Positions 43,997-55,819 of a stretch of DNA of 64,000 bases are shown here, one piece after another. The notes under the pieces are model-generated. The model ran no database searches. It was given only the letters and a program-made list of their open reading frames with translations, and was not told the origin of the DNA. The stretch comes from Isoetes taiwanensis (Eukaryota; Streptophyta; Lycopodiopsida; Isoetales; Isoetaceae): NCBI GenBank assembly GCA_021234155.1, contig JAJEKV010000052.1, forward strand, positions 3,278,254 through 3,342,253, written 5' to 3'. The first letter of the stretch is position 1; each line of letters opens with the position of its first letter. A program made the position numbers and the translations under genes.

Positions 43997-46055
43997 AGCC
44001 GCCTTCGTGAACCCTAGCCAAAAAAAAACCAAGTTATCTCAAATAAACTGACGTGGCATCATCTCCTCCATTGGCTTGATGAGGCGTCCAAATTAGGGCT
44101 GGGTCCAACACTTACACTAAAACATTATTATATAAGACTAGTAATGGTGCCCAGCGTTGCTGGGCATAAGTTTAAAGTATGCAAATCTTTTGACTGCAAT
44201 GGGAAATGCGTGCAGTAATAATCCAATCTTTGTAACCTATTATTATGACAAAAATTCTAAAGATTTAACAACGTTTAAAAGCTTCTTTGTGTTAGATAGT
44301 GTTGCATTCGTATCTCTGAGAGCTTTGAATAGAACAACACGGTGCGTGTTCATAGGAAACCTGAGTGGGAGTATGATTTTTTATCTGAGCAGGTTTTGAG
44401 GTGAGGTTGTACTCTTCGTGAGGTTGGGCATAAGTTGAGACATTGTAAATGATGGAGTTATCATCCTCAGTATAGATAAAGATCATAGCTACATGCTCAA
44501 AATGTTATGATTAAATACTAACGTCAAAATATTAATTCAAAATTTAGTATGTGAATATTTTCCGATCGCATGCGATAATGTCAATGCTAGTCTTTGTTAC
44601 TATTACGGTATCACTTTAGCAAAGCATAATGTCGCCTTACATTTGAATACTATGGTCCTAACTTTTCTAGCCTTACATTTGGATATTATGGTCCAAATTT
44701 TTATGGCCCTTTGTTTTACTTAGGGCAAAGTTGGAATCATGTTATGATTGAACTAAAGCGCCTTTACACTTAGATAATTACGGCCCAATCTTGATTTGCC
44801 TTGTTTACCTAGGCAAAGTTAGAAACCCATTAATGATAGAACCAAGTCCTTTGTTGACACTTTCGACAATATCATGCATTTGAATTGAATAGTACATTCT
44901 ATGCAGGTTTGTTATCTATATAAGTAGGTCTAGCATTAAATTAAGCACCATTCTAAGTCCCCAAACCATTGGAAAAAAGTAGACCACTTTGTTTGATGTG
45001 GCAATGTCATTATTTCTTTGTGGTGAACATAATACAATGGCGAAAAGGGCAATCAACGACCAAGATAATAAAAAGTTGTTCATTTTGATGTTCTCATGTA
45101 CTAAAAGTTTGCTTCTCTATCTTGTCCAATCCTACTATCATAGCACTCCACGATATGACATTATGGGCATGACCAAATTGAGAAAATGGCAAGCACGTTG
45201 TATGTTCCCCACCTACAATAAATACTTATTGTACATATACTGCAATCACTACACCCCATAACACGGCAATGCGCTCTAAAGAACAGGAGCTCATTCTTCT
45301 CCATTTCAATTAACTATGGGATTAATCTTTGCTCGATTCATGTATAACAAATGGTGAAACATTCTGCCATAACTTTGCAAAACTCAAATGGCTGATCTCA
45401 ATGCGTTCAGCATTTTACTATTCCAATGTTAGTGTCTCATGTGAATCTATTATCTATTATGAACTCTTAAAATTTGATTGTGGTGTCATAGCATTCACGT
45501 TTGTCAAAAAAGAAATGGCCTATGGCTCTTACCTCTTATGAAGAGAATCATGTGCTAATTGACAGAAGTTTTATGTGATCGCCTTAGCTTTGCATTCTCG
45601 AGCTGCGACTCGCATGACACAACAACGCCCGATGGATGGGGCTTTTCTATTCATCCCAGCAGTGTAATTACAATGGTAGAGAGTGGGTAGCTGCATATCG
45701 CAAGCTACCCAAAAAACAAAAAATACAGGGAATATCCAGTCATAACACCTGGACCCCAAAATACAAAAATATATCATAGATGTTTGGCTAGTGTACCGCC
45801 TAGGGCTTATCGCGGGGATTAAAAACCCCCCCTTCGGGTTTTCGAGGAAAACCCTAGCGATAAGCCCCAGGCGTTGGGCTTAGACAACCCGGCCGCTAAA
45901 CTTCCCAAAACCCACGCCCAAAAGAAACCAACGTCGTAACACGCCAATACGCATAAGACCACAAAACACAATAGAGAAGAACAAAAACCTCAAAAAGCGA
46001 GGGTTGATTAAAGCGCCGCGCCACGCTTAACAACATATATAAACAAAATACTTAA

Positions 46056-46070
46056 GGGAGGGAGGGAGGG
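46056..46070 (+). other. G-quadruplex-type motif
   Basis: GGGAGGGAGGGAGGG: four G-triplets with single-base loops. Confidence 0.8.
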
Positions 46071-46071
46071 A

Positions 46072-46782
46072 GAGCATAGAACATAACCCGAAACACCGGC
46101 CGGGCTAAGAGAAAGCCGATGAGAAGTCAAGGCTTAATGCAGAAGAAATAGCTTATCCCTTAACCTGATGAGAGGTCCCAAATGCATGCAATGCATGCAG
46201 TAACGATGTAACTCTTTGCATGCTCGTCTGCTCGAGAATCGCGATCCGCTTGATCGATCGATTCTCGAAAGCCGCCGACTGCGATGACACAACAACGCCC
46301 GAAGAAGAGAACTTCCGCCGATCCAGATGAAGGCTCAAGAATTGCCCCATAGTGGAGGAATGCCGAGGTAGAAGCTTTAGACGAGAAGGATAGGAAGAGA
46401 TACGAGAAAGATAGGAAACGCCAGAAGGGATGCGCCAGAAAGGTCAACGAAAAGCCAAGGTAGAAGAGAACCGGAGAACCATAAGAAACGCCGTGAAGGG
46501 ATACGCCAGAAAGGTCGGTCGAAGAGAAACAAGAATGATAGGAAATGCCACGAAAGGTCAACCCATGCAAGAGGAAGCCCCTCCTCTGCATGAGAGCATA
46601 GAACATAACCTGAAACACTGCTGGGCGAAGAGAAAGCGCCGATGAGAAGCTGAAGGCGAATGCAGGAAGAAATAGCGATCCCCTAACCGGATGAGAGGCC
46701 CGAAATGCATGCAATGCATGCAGGCAACGCATGCAACTCTTGCATGCTCGTCTGGCTCGAGAATCGCGATCCGTCGGATCGA
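46072..46782. repeat. Diverged ~180-bp direct repeat
   Basis: 46072-46250 and 46594-46782 align from GAGCATAGAACATAACC to CTCGAGAATCGCGATCCG, including the palindromic AATGCATGCAATGCATGCAG. Between them, and at about 45590-45640, the word GATGACACAACAACGCCCG (or a near copy) recurs. Confidence 0.8.
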
Positions 46783-48949
46783 TCTGCATTAATAGCAAGT
46801 AAGATATGTACTGAAATACTGACAAAATGGAATCAGGTAAAACAATGGATTTAAGTTTACTTTTTCTACGAATAAATTTGCACGCAACCCTCAAGAAACC
46901 TCTGTTACTCTTCAGAATGTTTATATACGCATCCAAACATCTTTACATAGTCTAGATGCATGCATCTTGCCTCACAAATCTTACGCCATATATGAGCAGA
47001 AACAGACCTCCCAATAAATTTTAACATGTTAATCTTTGCTCTATCAAAGTTGAAACATCTTCCAACCATAGTTCAAAAGGTGCTGGCTCATCTGCACCAT
47101 ATATCTGGAGACTACTCCAGCACATCACCATGAAGGGCATCGCCTCCTCAATTGTGTGCTTTAGATCCGCTCAAATGTGTTTCCAAATTGCTAAAAACAG
47201 GCTCTGTCTACAAAATTTATCACAATTGATAAATTTTGTACCAAACTTTAGGCACCCATAGACATTGAAGGCCATAGAAACCAGCCTCAAATTTCCTTAT
47301 TCACAATGGCTTCATCTTTGCCCAAGCCAAAAAAATGCTCAGAATCGAGGTACAAATTTATCACAATTGTGCAAAATTGGTTGATAACATGGTTCAGGAT
47401 TTGCAGATTCTTTAGAAATGTTGAAGATTTATCGGAACCCATGTTTATACAATATGATATAAAGATGTGTATGATCTCAACAAAATGAGCTTATATGTTA
47501 AGCAATATCTTAAGCCCATTATATGAATATAATAAAGTAATGACATGTCATACCAGCAGATCACTATATGTAATGTTTCTAAGCTAGCTGCAGTACCCAT
47601 TCTTCAGTGATCTGCATATATTTGTTGTATGTATCATTGGTATTGCTCGTATCACTTGCATCTCAAATGGGAAATTGTATATGACAACCTCTAAAGCAAT
47701 ACATCCGAGTATCTAGGCTAGCAAGTGAAAGTCGCTTAAGCATGGGTTTGGAACTAAAGAACTCAAAAGTCGACATCCGCACCTCCACTGCAAATAAATA
47801 TTCCACATCCTTACATGGCAAAAATTGAAGCAATAGCGGCAGATGAAGACCGGGTTCATCTAATAGAAAGGCAAACAATTCTAGAAACTACATGAAGGAT
47901 CAAATGGCAGCTCGGGAACTCACCGCATAGTGGAATTCGAGGTTGTTTGTCTCTTGCATAAAGGAATGGAAAATGCCTTGTTTGTTTGCACAAAAGAGAT
48001 CGAGATTACCTGTTTTGCGGTTTGTAAATGCATGCAAGTGATTGGCAATTTCGGACTTTGCATGCCAAAACGAATTGCAAAGGGTCCGCTCATGCAAGAA
48101 AGAAAGAATTGAACTTAGCCATTTTGAAATTCAGAGAATTGTCTGTCTGGTGAGTCCTTTTCACCTAAAGAACTACCCAATGGATCTGCAAACATAGTGT
48201 ATAACCCTTTTTTGAGGCGTAAAGCATGGCTAGGTCTCCAATAACCCGACTCACCAAGTACTCCTTTTTTGGACCCATCTAGATTTACCTTGCCCATTCA
48301 TGTTTTGCAAATCACGGGCTGCAAATCCTAGGATGATCTTGCTCTCCATACTATATAATACATATAAAATGTTAGACTTTTGCATGAAATGATTTACATT
48401 AGACGGTGCTAAAAACTTGATCTTTCCATGCTTCCACATTTTGTGTGCATGTTTTAGTTGTATATATGCAAATCTGCATAAACCAGACCCTTTGCGGATG
48501 CTTGATGTCAACAGGGGTGTATTTATATAACAAAAGAAGAATAAACAGAGCAAAGCTTTAAAATCGCATACCTTGTAACAATCTGTCATGTGGGCTTCAT
48601 ATGCTCTCGCTTTAATCCCTCTGTTTCCCAAGGAGGTTGGGCACAAAAACCCCTCGCACAAAACCCAAATTATTTAGATAGGAAAAATCCGAAATGAAGC
48701 CTTGAGAATAAACTCGGGACTTGAGATATCTTGCCTTCAAAATTGGAGCATGCGAATGGTTGCCGATCCTTGCTTGCTCGCTAAACAAACCCAATCATAT
48801 TCATGATTTTAGGATTTAGTACGATTTTAGAATTTAGAGAAACTCAAAATCATACATTTACCTCTTCTTGCCACAACTCTCTGGAGACTTCAAAAAATTA
48901 GCTTCGACCCTGCATAAATTACAACCAAAACTTATTACAATTCCCATGC

Positions 48950-49087
48950 TCAAGTTTTAAATTCTGCATATCCAAGCTTCCTAATTGGCGTTTCCTTTGC
49001 TTTGTCCAGCAAAACCTGATAGACATCACAGCAATGGGCACACGCAGGAGGTCTACCGGAAGCAGAGCCAGACAAATCCGACGCCAT
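48950..49087 (-). pseudogene. Possible captured first exon in Helitron F
   Basis: The ATG at 49087 (- strand) opens 45 codons: MASDLSGSASGRPPACAHCC, then DVYQVLLDKAKETPIRKLGY. A Cys-rich start (CAHCC) is seen. It lies just inside the Helitron 5' end, as in Helitron E. The gene is not recognised. Confidence 0.45.
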
Positions 49088-49223
49088 CGCCACTTACTTT
49101 GTGTTTTAGGGTAAAAAAAGTGGTGAGTTTCTTAGATCTGAACCGTTTAACTTTTAACTAAAATTTGGGTCGTTGGATCTAGGGCTGGGTCCAACACTTA
49201 CAGAATAACTTTATAAGATAAGA

Positions 49224-51144
49224 TAAGATGCTAAATCGAGTTTTAAGGTAAGAATTAGTTAGATCTGTATGTTATACCCCTAAGAATATGCCTAAAAATC
49301 ATATAATTTAGTCAAGAATGCCAAATGTCTCACGGTATGCGCCCAGACCCAAAACCAAATATTGGTTTTGCCTCCCAGCGCACATCGTGAGACCAATAGG
49401 TTAGAAAAGTCTGAAATAAGCATCTTTTATTACAATGTTATGTAATGGACCACGCCCTAGATCCGATGGTGAGAATTCGATTTTTCGAAGGGACGGTGGA
49501 GATTCAACATAAAAAGAGTGCAATGATTCGTTGCCCTATCGAAACAGAGCAGAGCCTTTACGACATCGCCAAGCTTGATGGCAGGGTCGGAATTGGTTTT
49601 TTATTATGTGGAGGTGCTTGAGAGGCGTGAAAGAGATGATAAAAATTGTTTGCTCGACCCACTTCTATGTATAGCAACAATCGGCCAGAGAGTTACAAAA
49701 TAGGAAAGCCCTTGAGGGAGAATTTGCCATGTTTTTGTTCGTGATTTCTGTTGCCCATGATTCCTCCAGCCACAGTAGCCAAGTGCATGCAACAGGGTTT
49801 TTGATCACAATGCCTAGAGGATCAGATAGCTTGAGACATTTTAGGCCACACTTTTTGTTCTGCATATTCAAAGCCCCATATCTATCTCATGCTATGAACA
49901 TTTTGAGCATGAGAATTATATTAAGTTTCATTGGTTGTGGCAAGAAGGGATCAATATATAAATATGATTGGATTTGCTTGGTAGAGCACATCCAAGGACT
50001 AAGTTAATGCATGCTCAAAATAAGTGGCTTCTTATATTTCATGCACGATTTTGGTAGTGACGTCTCCACAAAGCTCTTCACTGGAAGTAGAGGAAAGTAG
50101 AGGTATGTGAAAGAGTTCATTGTTCATTGTTCATTGTTCATTGTCTGCAAATGATTTGCAAATAGTAAATGGTCTGTCTGAACCACTACGCTTTTGATAA
50201 TGCAGGTCTGCACAAAATAATTGTTTAGAAGTCGTGACTGTAGCAGTGAAGGCAGATCTGTGATGGTAGATTCATGGATACGTGTCTTTTGCATTTCTAA
50301 AGACATCCAGCCAACAATAGATGTTTTCTTGGCTGCGAACTTATCAGCACTCCGAAAGCTTTTAAAGATGAAGGTAGCTTCATAAGCCATTCGATGTTGT
50401 CTTTATCTTATATAACCATGCACCTGCACCTGCAAAAGAAGATTTTCTTTACAGCGATTGTCCACACATTATGTAGATCCTTGGTCATACAAAAAGGATG
50501 GTAACTGTTGCTTGATTCTAGAGATTATGGACAGTTATTGAAAGTCTTCTATAAAAAGGAGGAATCTTGGACAACGACTTCAACTATAAACTTTTATTGT
50601 GCAACGGAGATAGCATTGTAACAAATTATTCCTTTGCCATAAGATTCTATCCTTTAAGCACAATAACGTCCCCCTTTCTGTGCAATTGATCCTTATTTTG
50701 TCAATTCTATGGCAGGTATGGATGTTGGTGGATGATACAAACAGTAGTGTAGAATGCAGATGCTATGTCCAAAGGTATAACTAAATTGCGCATTGACTTT
50801 GCATCAGTAATTGATCAGTTGTAGCAAAGTGATTCCGTATATTCTGTTGTGCGTAATTCAGCATAATCTCCTAGAGATTTCTTAGTAGGAATATATTGCC
50901 ATTGAAGCACATAAATGGTTCCTGTTGTTAGTATTCTCGTCTTGCTGCTAACAATGTAGATACACAGGCCGCCCAGGCATAGAACGCTCCAATGCCAATG
51001 CACCAGCTATGGCAGACCAAGGCAATGACGAGCACCCAACATAAAAAAAGATAGCCCTGTTCTTCTTGCTCTAGCGATTTAGGGGTTCTTCAGCTATGGC
51101 AGAGCAGGTCAAGATCTGCAACACGATTTAGGGGTTCTGCAGCT
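49224..51144. other. Continuation of the second LTR element, then unassigned DNA
   Basis: 49224 to about 49420 carries the second 67-bp hairpin (49327-49393), so it continues the leader of the LTR element. After that I see no gene, only AT-rich sequence with short open frames. Near 51070-51140 the phrase GATTTAGGGGTTCT(T/G)CAGCTATGGC is tandemly duplicated. Confidence 0.5.
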
Positions 51145-51303
51145 ATGGCGGAGCATGCCAAGGTCTGCAAAGCTCGGTATCACGATCCGCTTCCAAGCAT
51201 TATCTGCTTCTTCAAGTTCGGCTCCACAGGGTTCGAATGGAGCTTGGGATGGCACACTCTTGATGATTCATATCTGAATGTACATGGCCGATTTCATGCC
51301 TAA
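51145..51303 (+). CDS. Unrecognised 52-residue ORF
   Basis: The ATG at 51145 is preceded by a plant 5' UTR-like CGATTTAGGGGTTCTGCAGC and opens MAEHAKVCKARYHDPLPSII, followed by an aromatic-rich part (CFFKFGSTGFEWSLGW). The composition is protein-like. It may be the first exon of a captured gene, as with the small ORFs near Helitron starts. No family is recognised. Confidence 0.4.
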   Translation: MAEHAKVCKARYHDPLPSIICFFKFGSTGFEWSLGWHTLDDSYLNVHGRFHA

Positions 51304-51952
51304 ATAGCTTTCTAGCGGATGTTTCTCACAACTGTAGGACGAGAGTTGCTGTGTTGGCTTCTAAGGTGCATTCTCTGCTAGCCCTAGGGTTTAATGTCCA
51401 TTAAGCATGAGTTTAACTTCTGTTTTGCTCAGGTTTTTCTTCTTTGTTCACTTGCATAAACGTTCTTTAAGGCATCTGGGATTATTAACTTGATTACTTG
51501 CTTGAAGAAAATGGCCATCTTAATGTCAATCTCAAGAATATGAATGACTATGCTGTCATCAATTCAAACTCTGATAACTTCATCTCCGAATGCCTGGTTT
51601 AAATGTTGCAACTTTCTACTGTTTAATGCAAGCCCCTTTTAGTCCAAAATTTATAAGGATATATTACAGGCATTGGCAGGTTCATGGTTCTATGGTTGCC
51701 TTTTAGCATGCAATCTTACTTTGCAGTTATCGATGTTTCACAACCTGATATGATACTCCATTAATAGCTGTGAAAAATCCCATTCCGGCAGATTACGACG
51801 TTAAAATGTTATAGTATTTTTGCATTGTCTAACTATTTTGAGTATTAGAAACCTCATCTGCCATGCCTCTGTAACTCATTGTAGACGGTTTATTCTGAGA
51901 TTAGTAGTGATGATGATTTTGTAGTCACTGATATAGTTATTGTTGCCATTAA

Positions 51953-53411
51953 CAACGGGCCGACGTCAATGCCATTTTCCAAGTTTTCCGGAAAGAGATA
52001 GATGTCCAAGCCACTCTGCACACAACCCCAGCCTATAGAGAAGTCATGACCGAGTTCCAAGCTAGAGTAGGACCGTCCTTAGTGCAGCTCCCCCCTTGTA
52101 CAGGCTATTTTGTTCCTAGGCCATCCCTCCAGGCAGCCTTGGGTGATGTTCCCAACATTGCCAAGTATCTGACCAACAAGGCTCAGAGATTGCCAGACTA
52201 CATGGTCTTGACCGTTGACAGGACCAAGTATTTCTCCTACACCGCCGCTCTAGCAATCTTCCTTTCTCACCATGCCCAGAACCCCATTGGGGAGACCTCT
52301 ATTCCTCCCATGGATGTAGACCCCTTAGCCTCCTCAGCAGAAGGTCAGCTCCTTTTGCAGTATCAACAGGAGCAAGAAGGACGAGCCGAAGATGAGGAAT
52401 CTGATGACGAGGACTACGTCGAGCTCGACCCAGAAGAAGAGCGGCAGATAGCAGAGCAGGAGATACCAATTTTCGAACAGGACCGGCAGACACTCAGGAT
52501 CGCTCCCCCGCTCGGGCTAGGTATCACAAGCCTAGCCCCTATCATCATCGACGGCCAGGAGTACCTGCTCCTCAATGACATCCAGAACCTCCCCGAATGC
52601 AGAGACATGGAGTACCGTCTCGATGAGTTGCTGCATCTTCTGCGGCAACAACCAGATCTGGATGATTTCATCGTCCGGGGAGTTTCCGACTTCCCAATTC
52701 AGGTCAGAGAAGCCGACACCTACACCGGAGAGTCAACTTCAGACATCCAAGCCTATAGCAGCATCCGGCAGATGATGGAAGCTAGGGACCTGCCGACTGA
52801 AGAGGAGTTCTACGCCATCCAAGAACGGATAGGAATCCATGGCAAGACCACGAACATTTTGATGCCGAGCTCTTCGACACCAGCCCCCACAGAGAGAAGA
52901 GGCGAGATCGACCTCAGGCAAATCTCATCGACAGTCAGGGACTATAGAGAGTTCACAGAGGTTGACGTCGACGAATATGCCGGAAGACATAGAGCTGGTG
53001 GCCGAGGGGACGACGAGTCTTCAGCAGCAAGTAGGGACATGTCATTGAGGTATTACCTGCCTCTGCTAATGGACGGAAGGATAGCGGTCATACACCGCAA
53101 GTTCAGCCCAATCGGCGAAGAAGGAGTGTTCATGCTCATCGCACTCTCCGGCTTTGGCAGGCATACTCGACTACTCACAACAGTCATCCTAGTCAAGAGA
53201 ATGATGGCACTCGACATCTTCGACTTCGCCACCCTACCGAGGGCAAGGAAGACTAGCAGTGACCGCGGCCTACACGTTCGACCGCAGGGTAGAAGACTTG
53301 GTGCAAGCGTTGCAGGGAGGGTCATCAACGAACATCCTTAGGAACTTCGGACGCTCGGTAGGAACGTCACAAGTTAAGAAGTTTCTTGAGGATAATCCAT
53401 CCTACCGGTGA
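51953..53411 (+). pseudogene. Unrecognised acidic protein of about 485 residues
   Basis: The frame is open from 51953 (ADVNAIFQVFRKEIDVQATL precedes the first Met at 52046). It reads LPPCTGYFVPRPSLQAALG and TVDRTKYFSYTAALAIFLSH, then a very acidic stretch (EDEESDDEDYVELDPEEERQ, about 52390-52450). A repeated motif-poor C-terminal half follows (DMSLRYYLPLLMDGRIAVIH, EGVFMLIALSGFGRHTR). Near 53235 one base shifts the frame. The better continuation (LAVTAAYTFDRRVEDLVQAL, VKKFLEDNPSYR) stops at 53411. No known family is recognised. It is GC-richer than its flanks, which suggests a transposon ORF or captured cDNA. Confidence 0.55.
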
Positions 53412-53597
53412 TTTCAAGAATAGTTAGACTCTTGATCCCGGAGGTATTGTATTTAAGATAGTATATACATATAAATACATTTTCTTTTGCACTTTAAATG
53501 TTTTGGTGATGTATTTTGTTCCAAAACTATATCAACAAACATATATAATGTAATAGAACAAATAAAGCTAACCGTAAGGCCATGATCTACCACAAAC

Positions 53598-53928
53598 ACA
53601 TCGTTCAAGATTGATAGAAAGCCTATTATGTTGAAGGAGTTGAGCAAGGTATATCAGGAATCAAAGGGAGTGTGGAATGAAAAGAATACATTGTTAATAG
53701 ATGATATGTTGTACCATGGTTTCAAAAACAGTCCGCATTCAATGGTATGTCCCAATACTTACCAACCATCTCGAATAGATGGTGACTTCCTCTACGAACA
53801 TTTGACTGGAAGGATTATTAGAAAATGAAAGTGTGGAAGTCTATGCCAAAGCAAATCCATTGACCAACTTTCTGGATAAGGTTTCTAAAAGAGCAGTGGA
53901 CATTCTCAAGAAATATCGGTATCATTGA
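53598..53928 (+). pseudogene. Captured FCP1/NIF-type HAD phosphatase fragment
   Basis: The frame reads FKIDRKPIMLKELSKVYQES, NEKNTLLIDDMLYHGFKN and SPHSMVCPNTYQPSRIDGDF. After a one-base shift near 53800 it continues LLENESVEVYAKANPLTNFL to a stop at 53928. NTLLIDD is the last HAD motif of FCP1/SCP-like (NLI-interacting factor) phosphatases. It is followed by the usual N-P-x-T and P-x-x-Y blocks and the YLEGL-type end. Only the C-terminal third is present, with no catalytic DxDxT motif in the window, so it is not an active enzyme. Confidence 0.8.
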
Positions 53929-54993
53929 CATTGAGTGAGTGGAAGACTATGAAGCTCTGAAGTATTTTGATACGTGTCATTTGTACACGAAGTAAATTGT
54001 TTTAGTTTAATGACTATTACTGTATTTGGCTTTTGCCTTGCATTTTTATCAAATGATGGCTTTTAGCAGATTTTTATGGAAATGCTTTGTTTATAGTGCA
54101 AATGGTAATGTGCAGCTCTGCTTCTTCTTAGAACATAATGTGTATTGATATGAAATTGGCCCTGTAAGTCCCTGCATATTCATTGGACACTGCTGGTATT
54201 GGAAACTGTACTCCAAAACCATGTGCAGAACGAAAGATTGTATAGTATTTACATGGCAACACAAAGCATGTGCATCCTGTAACATCACAGTAGTGACATG
54301 GCTTGCATGATTGTTTGTATGATTTAATGTTATATATTTGCTGAGGCTTTTGCATGCAATTAACTTGCTCTGAATACGCAGATTTAATAGGTAATGTCAT
54401 GATGTAGAAGTCTGAAGTAGAAGTTGTGTTTACAAGTGAAGCATTTCTGAACTTGTATTAAAGAAAACCTTACAGCTACAGATAAGTTATGTGCAGTGAT
54501 TGATTAAGGTTTACATGGTAATCTCATGAACTGAGATATTAGGGTCGAAATGAATAGGTCGAAATTTGCAAGAATGTCACATTTGCCATTTAGAATTAAG
54601 GTTTACATAGCAAGTTTGAACTTGTTTGCATTTGACCGACTTGTTCCCCCCTTGTTCCCTGCTTTAGACTAATAAGGTTGTGCTGCCACTTCAGTGTTTG
54701 CTAGATCAGTGTTTGCATTGCATTTGTTTATGCAGTATGCATTTGTTTCTACACTATCTGTTTCAGATTATGAAGTGATTATGATAAAGCTTCAAATACA
54801 CTTTACAGAAAAGATACCATATTATATTAAAGACTGTTTTTACAAAAAGCTTGTGCAGGAAGAAACCTTGCACGTTTTTACAAAAAGCTCAAAACAGATT
54901 ACAGGATATGACAAGGAACAAACTTTTACAATATTATACATGACATACATACAACCGAGAAAACCAAACTACTTTTTGGGAATTACAGACAAT
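53929..54993. other. No gene seen
   Basis: AT-rich DNA with scattered TTTACA and GTTTGCATTTG words. An open frame at 54694-55116 on the + strand has ordinary composition and overlaps the - strand ORF, and I do not support it as a gene. Confidence 0.5.
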
Positions 54994-55254
54994 TCAATGA
55001 TCTTGCAGGTGGCCTGGAGGAGGCATCTTAAGATGCACTCGAAGAAGAATGCCGTCGGCCTCCATACTCATCTGCAAAAGACGATCATCTTCAAGCCAAT
55101 TCATCACCTTCTCTAAAACGGTAGCTCCCTGTTCCATCAACCGCACCACCTCCAAGCAGGTAAATTTGGCCACAAACATCATCTGCATCCCTGGATGGCT
55201 AGAAGCAGAGGATTCTGCCATAGGCCTCTTGGCAGTAATCTTTGTCCTCGCCAT
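54994..55254 (-). CDS. Small protein starting MARTKITAKR
   Basis: The ATG at 55254 (- strand) opens 86 codons. The first ten residues, MARTKITAKR, copy the histone H3 N-terminus (ARTKQTARK) closely. The next part is a short linker (PMAESSASSHPGMQ). A helical, Met/Leu/Glu-rich part follows (EVVRLMEQGATVLEKVMNWL, EDDRLLQMSMEADG) that could fold like the last histone helices, although identity to H3 is weak. It may be an H3-tail mimic, a degenerate H3 variant or coincidence. It lies in gene-poor DNA next to a minisatellite. Confidence 0.45.
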   Translation of the reverse strand: MARTKITAKRPMAESSASSHPGMQMMFVAKFTCLEVVRLMEQGATVLEKVMNWLEDDRLLQMSMEADGILLRVHLKMPPPGHLQDH

Positions 55255-55474
55255 TGAGCTGCTGCAGGCTGATTTTGTGAGCAAATGGAAGCAAAATAAG
55301 GAGGAAGAGACCCGGAATAGAAGAATACAAGAATGAATCGATCTTCATTGGGACTAAATAGAAGGACAGTGGTGTTAAATCAAATGGTAGGAGCAATTAT
55401 GTGCATGCAGGATCTGCCCCTTTAAATCCGAGCCATGCAGAAATATAACATTCAGCCATGATACGACATTTTAC

Positions 55475-55537
55475 ATTTGCAAGTTAAACAAAGTTTTGTT
55501 TGAATTATATTCCAAACATGACATTAGTGCAATAGTA
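55475..55537 (+). repeat. Left copy of a 63-bp direct repeat flanking the minisatellite
   Basis: ATTTGCAAGTTAAACAAAGT through GCAATAGTA is found again at 58623-58685, and similarity continues ~18 bases beyond. The 47-bp minisatellite lies between the two copies. Confidence 0.9.
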
Positions 55538-55819
55538 TAATGTTGTAGTGGCAAAAATTTTAGAATTACATATTACACTCACATATTACACAACAACTCA
55601 CATTCAAACATCCCAAATCTCTACCCCTGGTATTCGCCAAGTTTTAGCCAACTTTACACAATATTTGTGATTGAACTTGTTCAGTATTTGTTTTGCAGTT
55701 GACGGATTCCTTGACGTATAGCAACTCAATCCATTGGAATTGTTTACAAGTTCAAAATCTATAGATTTATTGCGTAGTTGTGACTCCATATCTAACGACA
55801 TTTCCATTGCTTGGTCACT

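Larger units (their letters stand above)
40617..44137 (-). mobile_element. Helitron E
   Basis: The - strand start is TCTTATATAATAATG at 44137. The hairpin is at 40628-40644 and the CTAG end at 40617-40620, after host A. It abuts Helitron F. The interior has tandem duplications (40987-41150, 41400-41650), a 25-bp perfect hairpin (43298-43359) and, near its 5' end, what looks like a captured first exon (43877-43996). No Helitron transposase. Confidence 0.92.
44138..49223 (-). mobile_element. Helitron F with a damaged internal terminator
   Basis: The 3' end is intact (CTAG 44138-44141, hairpin 44149-44165) and touches the TC start of Helitron E. The 5' end is TCTTATCTTATAAAG at 49223 (49228 is an alternative because of a short repeat). 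At about 44422-44450 a second terminator remains with only half of its hairpin (GTTGGGCATAAGTTGAGA). The interior has repeats (46072-46250 and 46594-46782) and a captured-exon-like ORF (48950-49087). I see no other genes in 44.2-48.9 kb. Confidence 0.88.

Noticed and set aside
46056-46782. SINE or tRNA-derived repeat
   Set aside because: The duplicated ~180-bp unit lacks recognisable A and B boxes and a poly-A or T tail.
51225-51250. tRNA B-box-like GGTTCGAAT
   Set aside because: No A-box, acceptor stem or cloverleaf can be formed around it. It lies in an open frame.
54694-55116. 140-codon + strand frame
   Set aside because: Ordinary AT-rich composition with no domain. It overlaps the better-supported - strand ORF with an ATG and an H3-like start.
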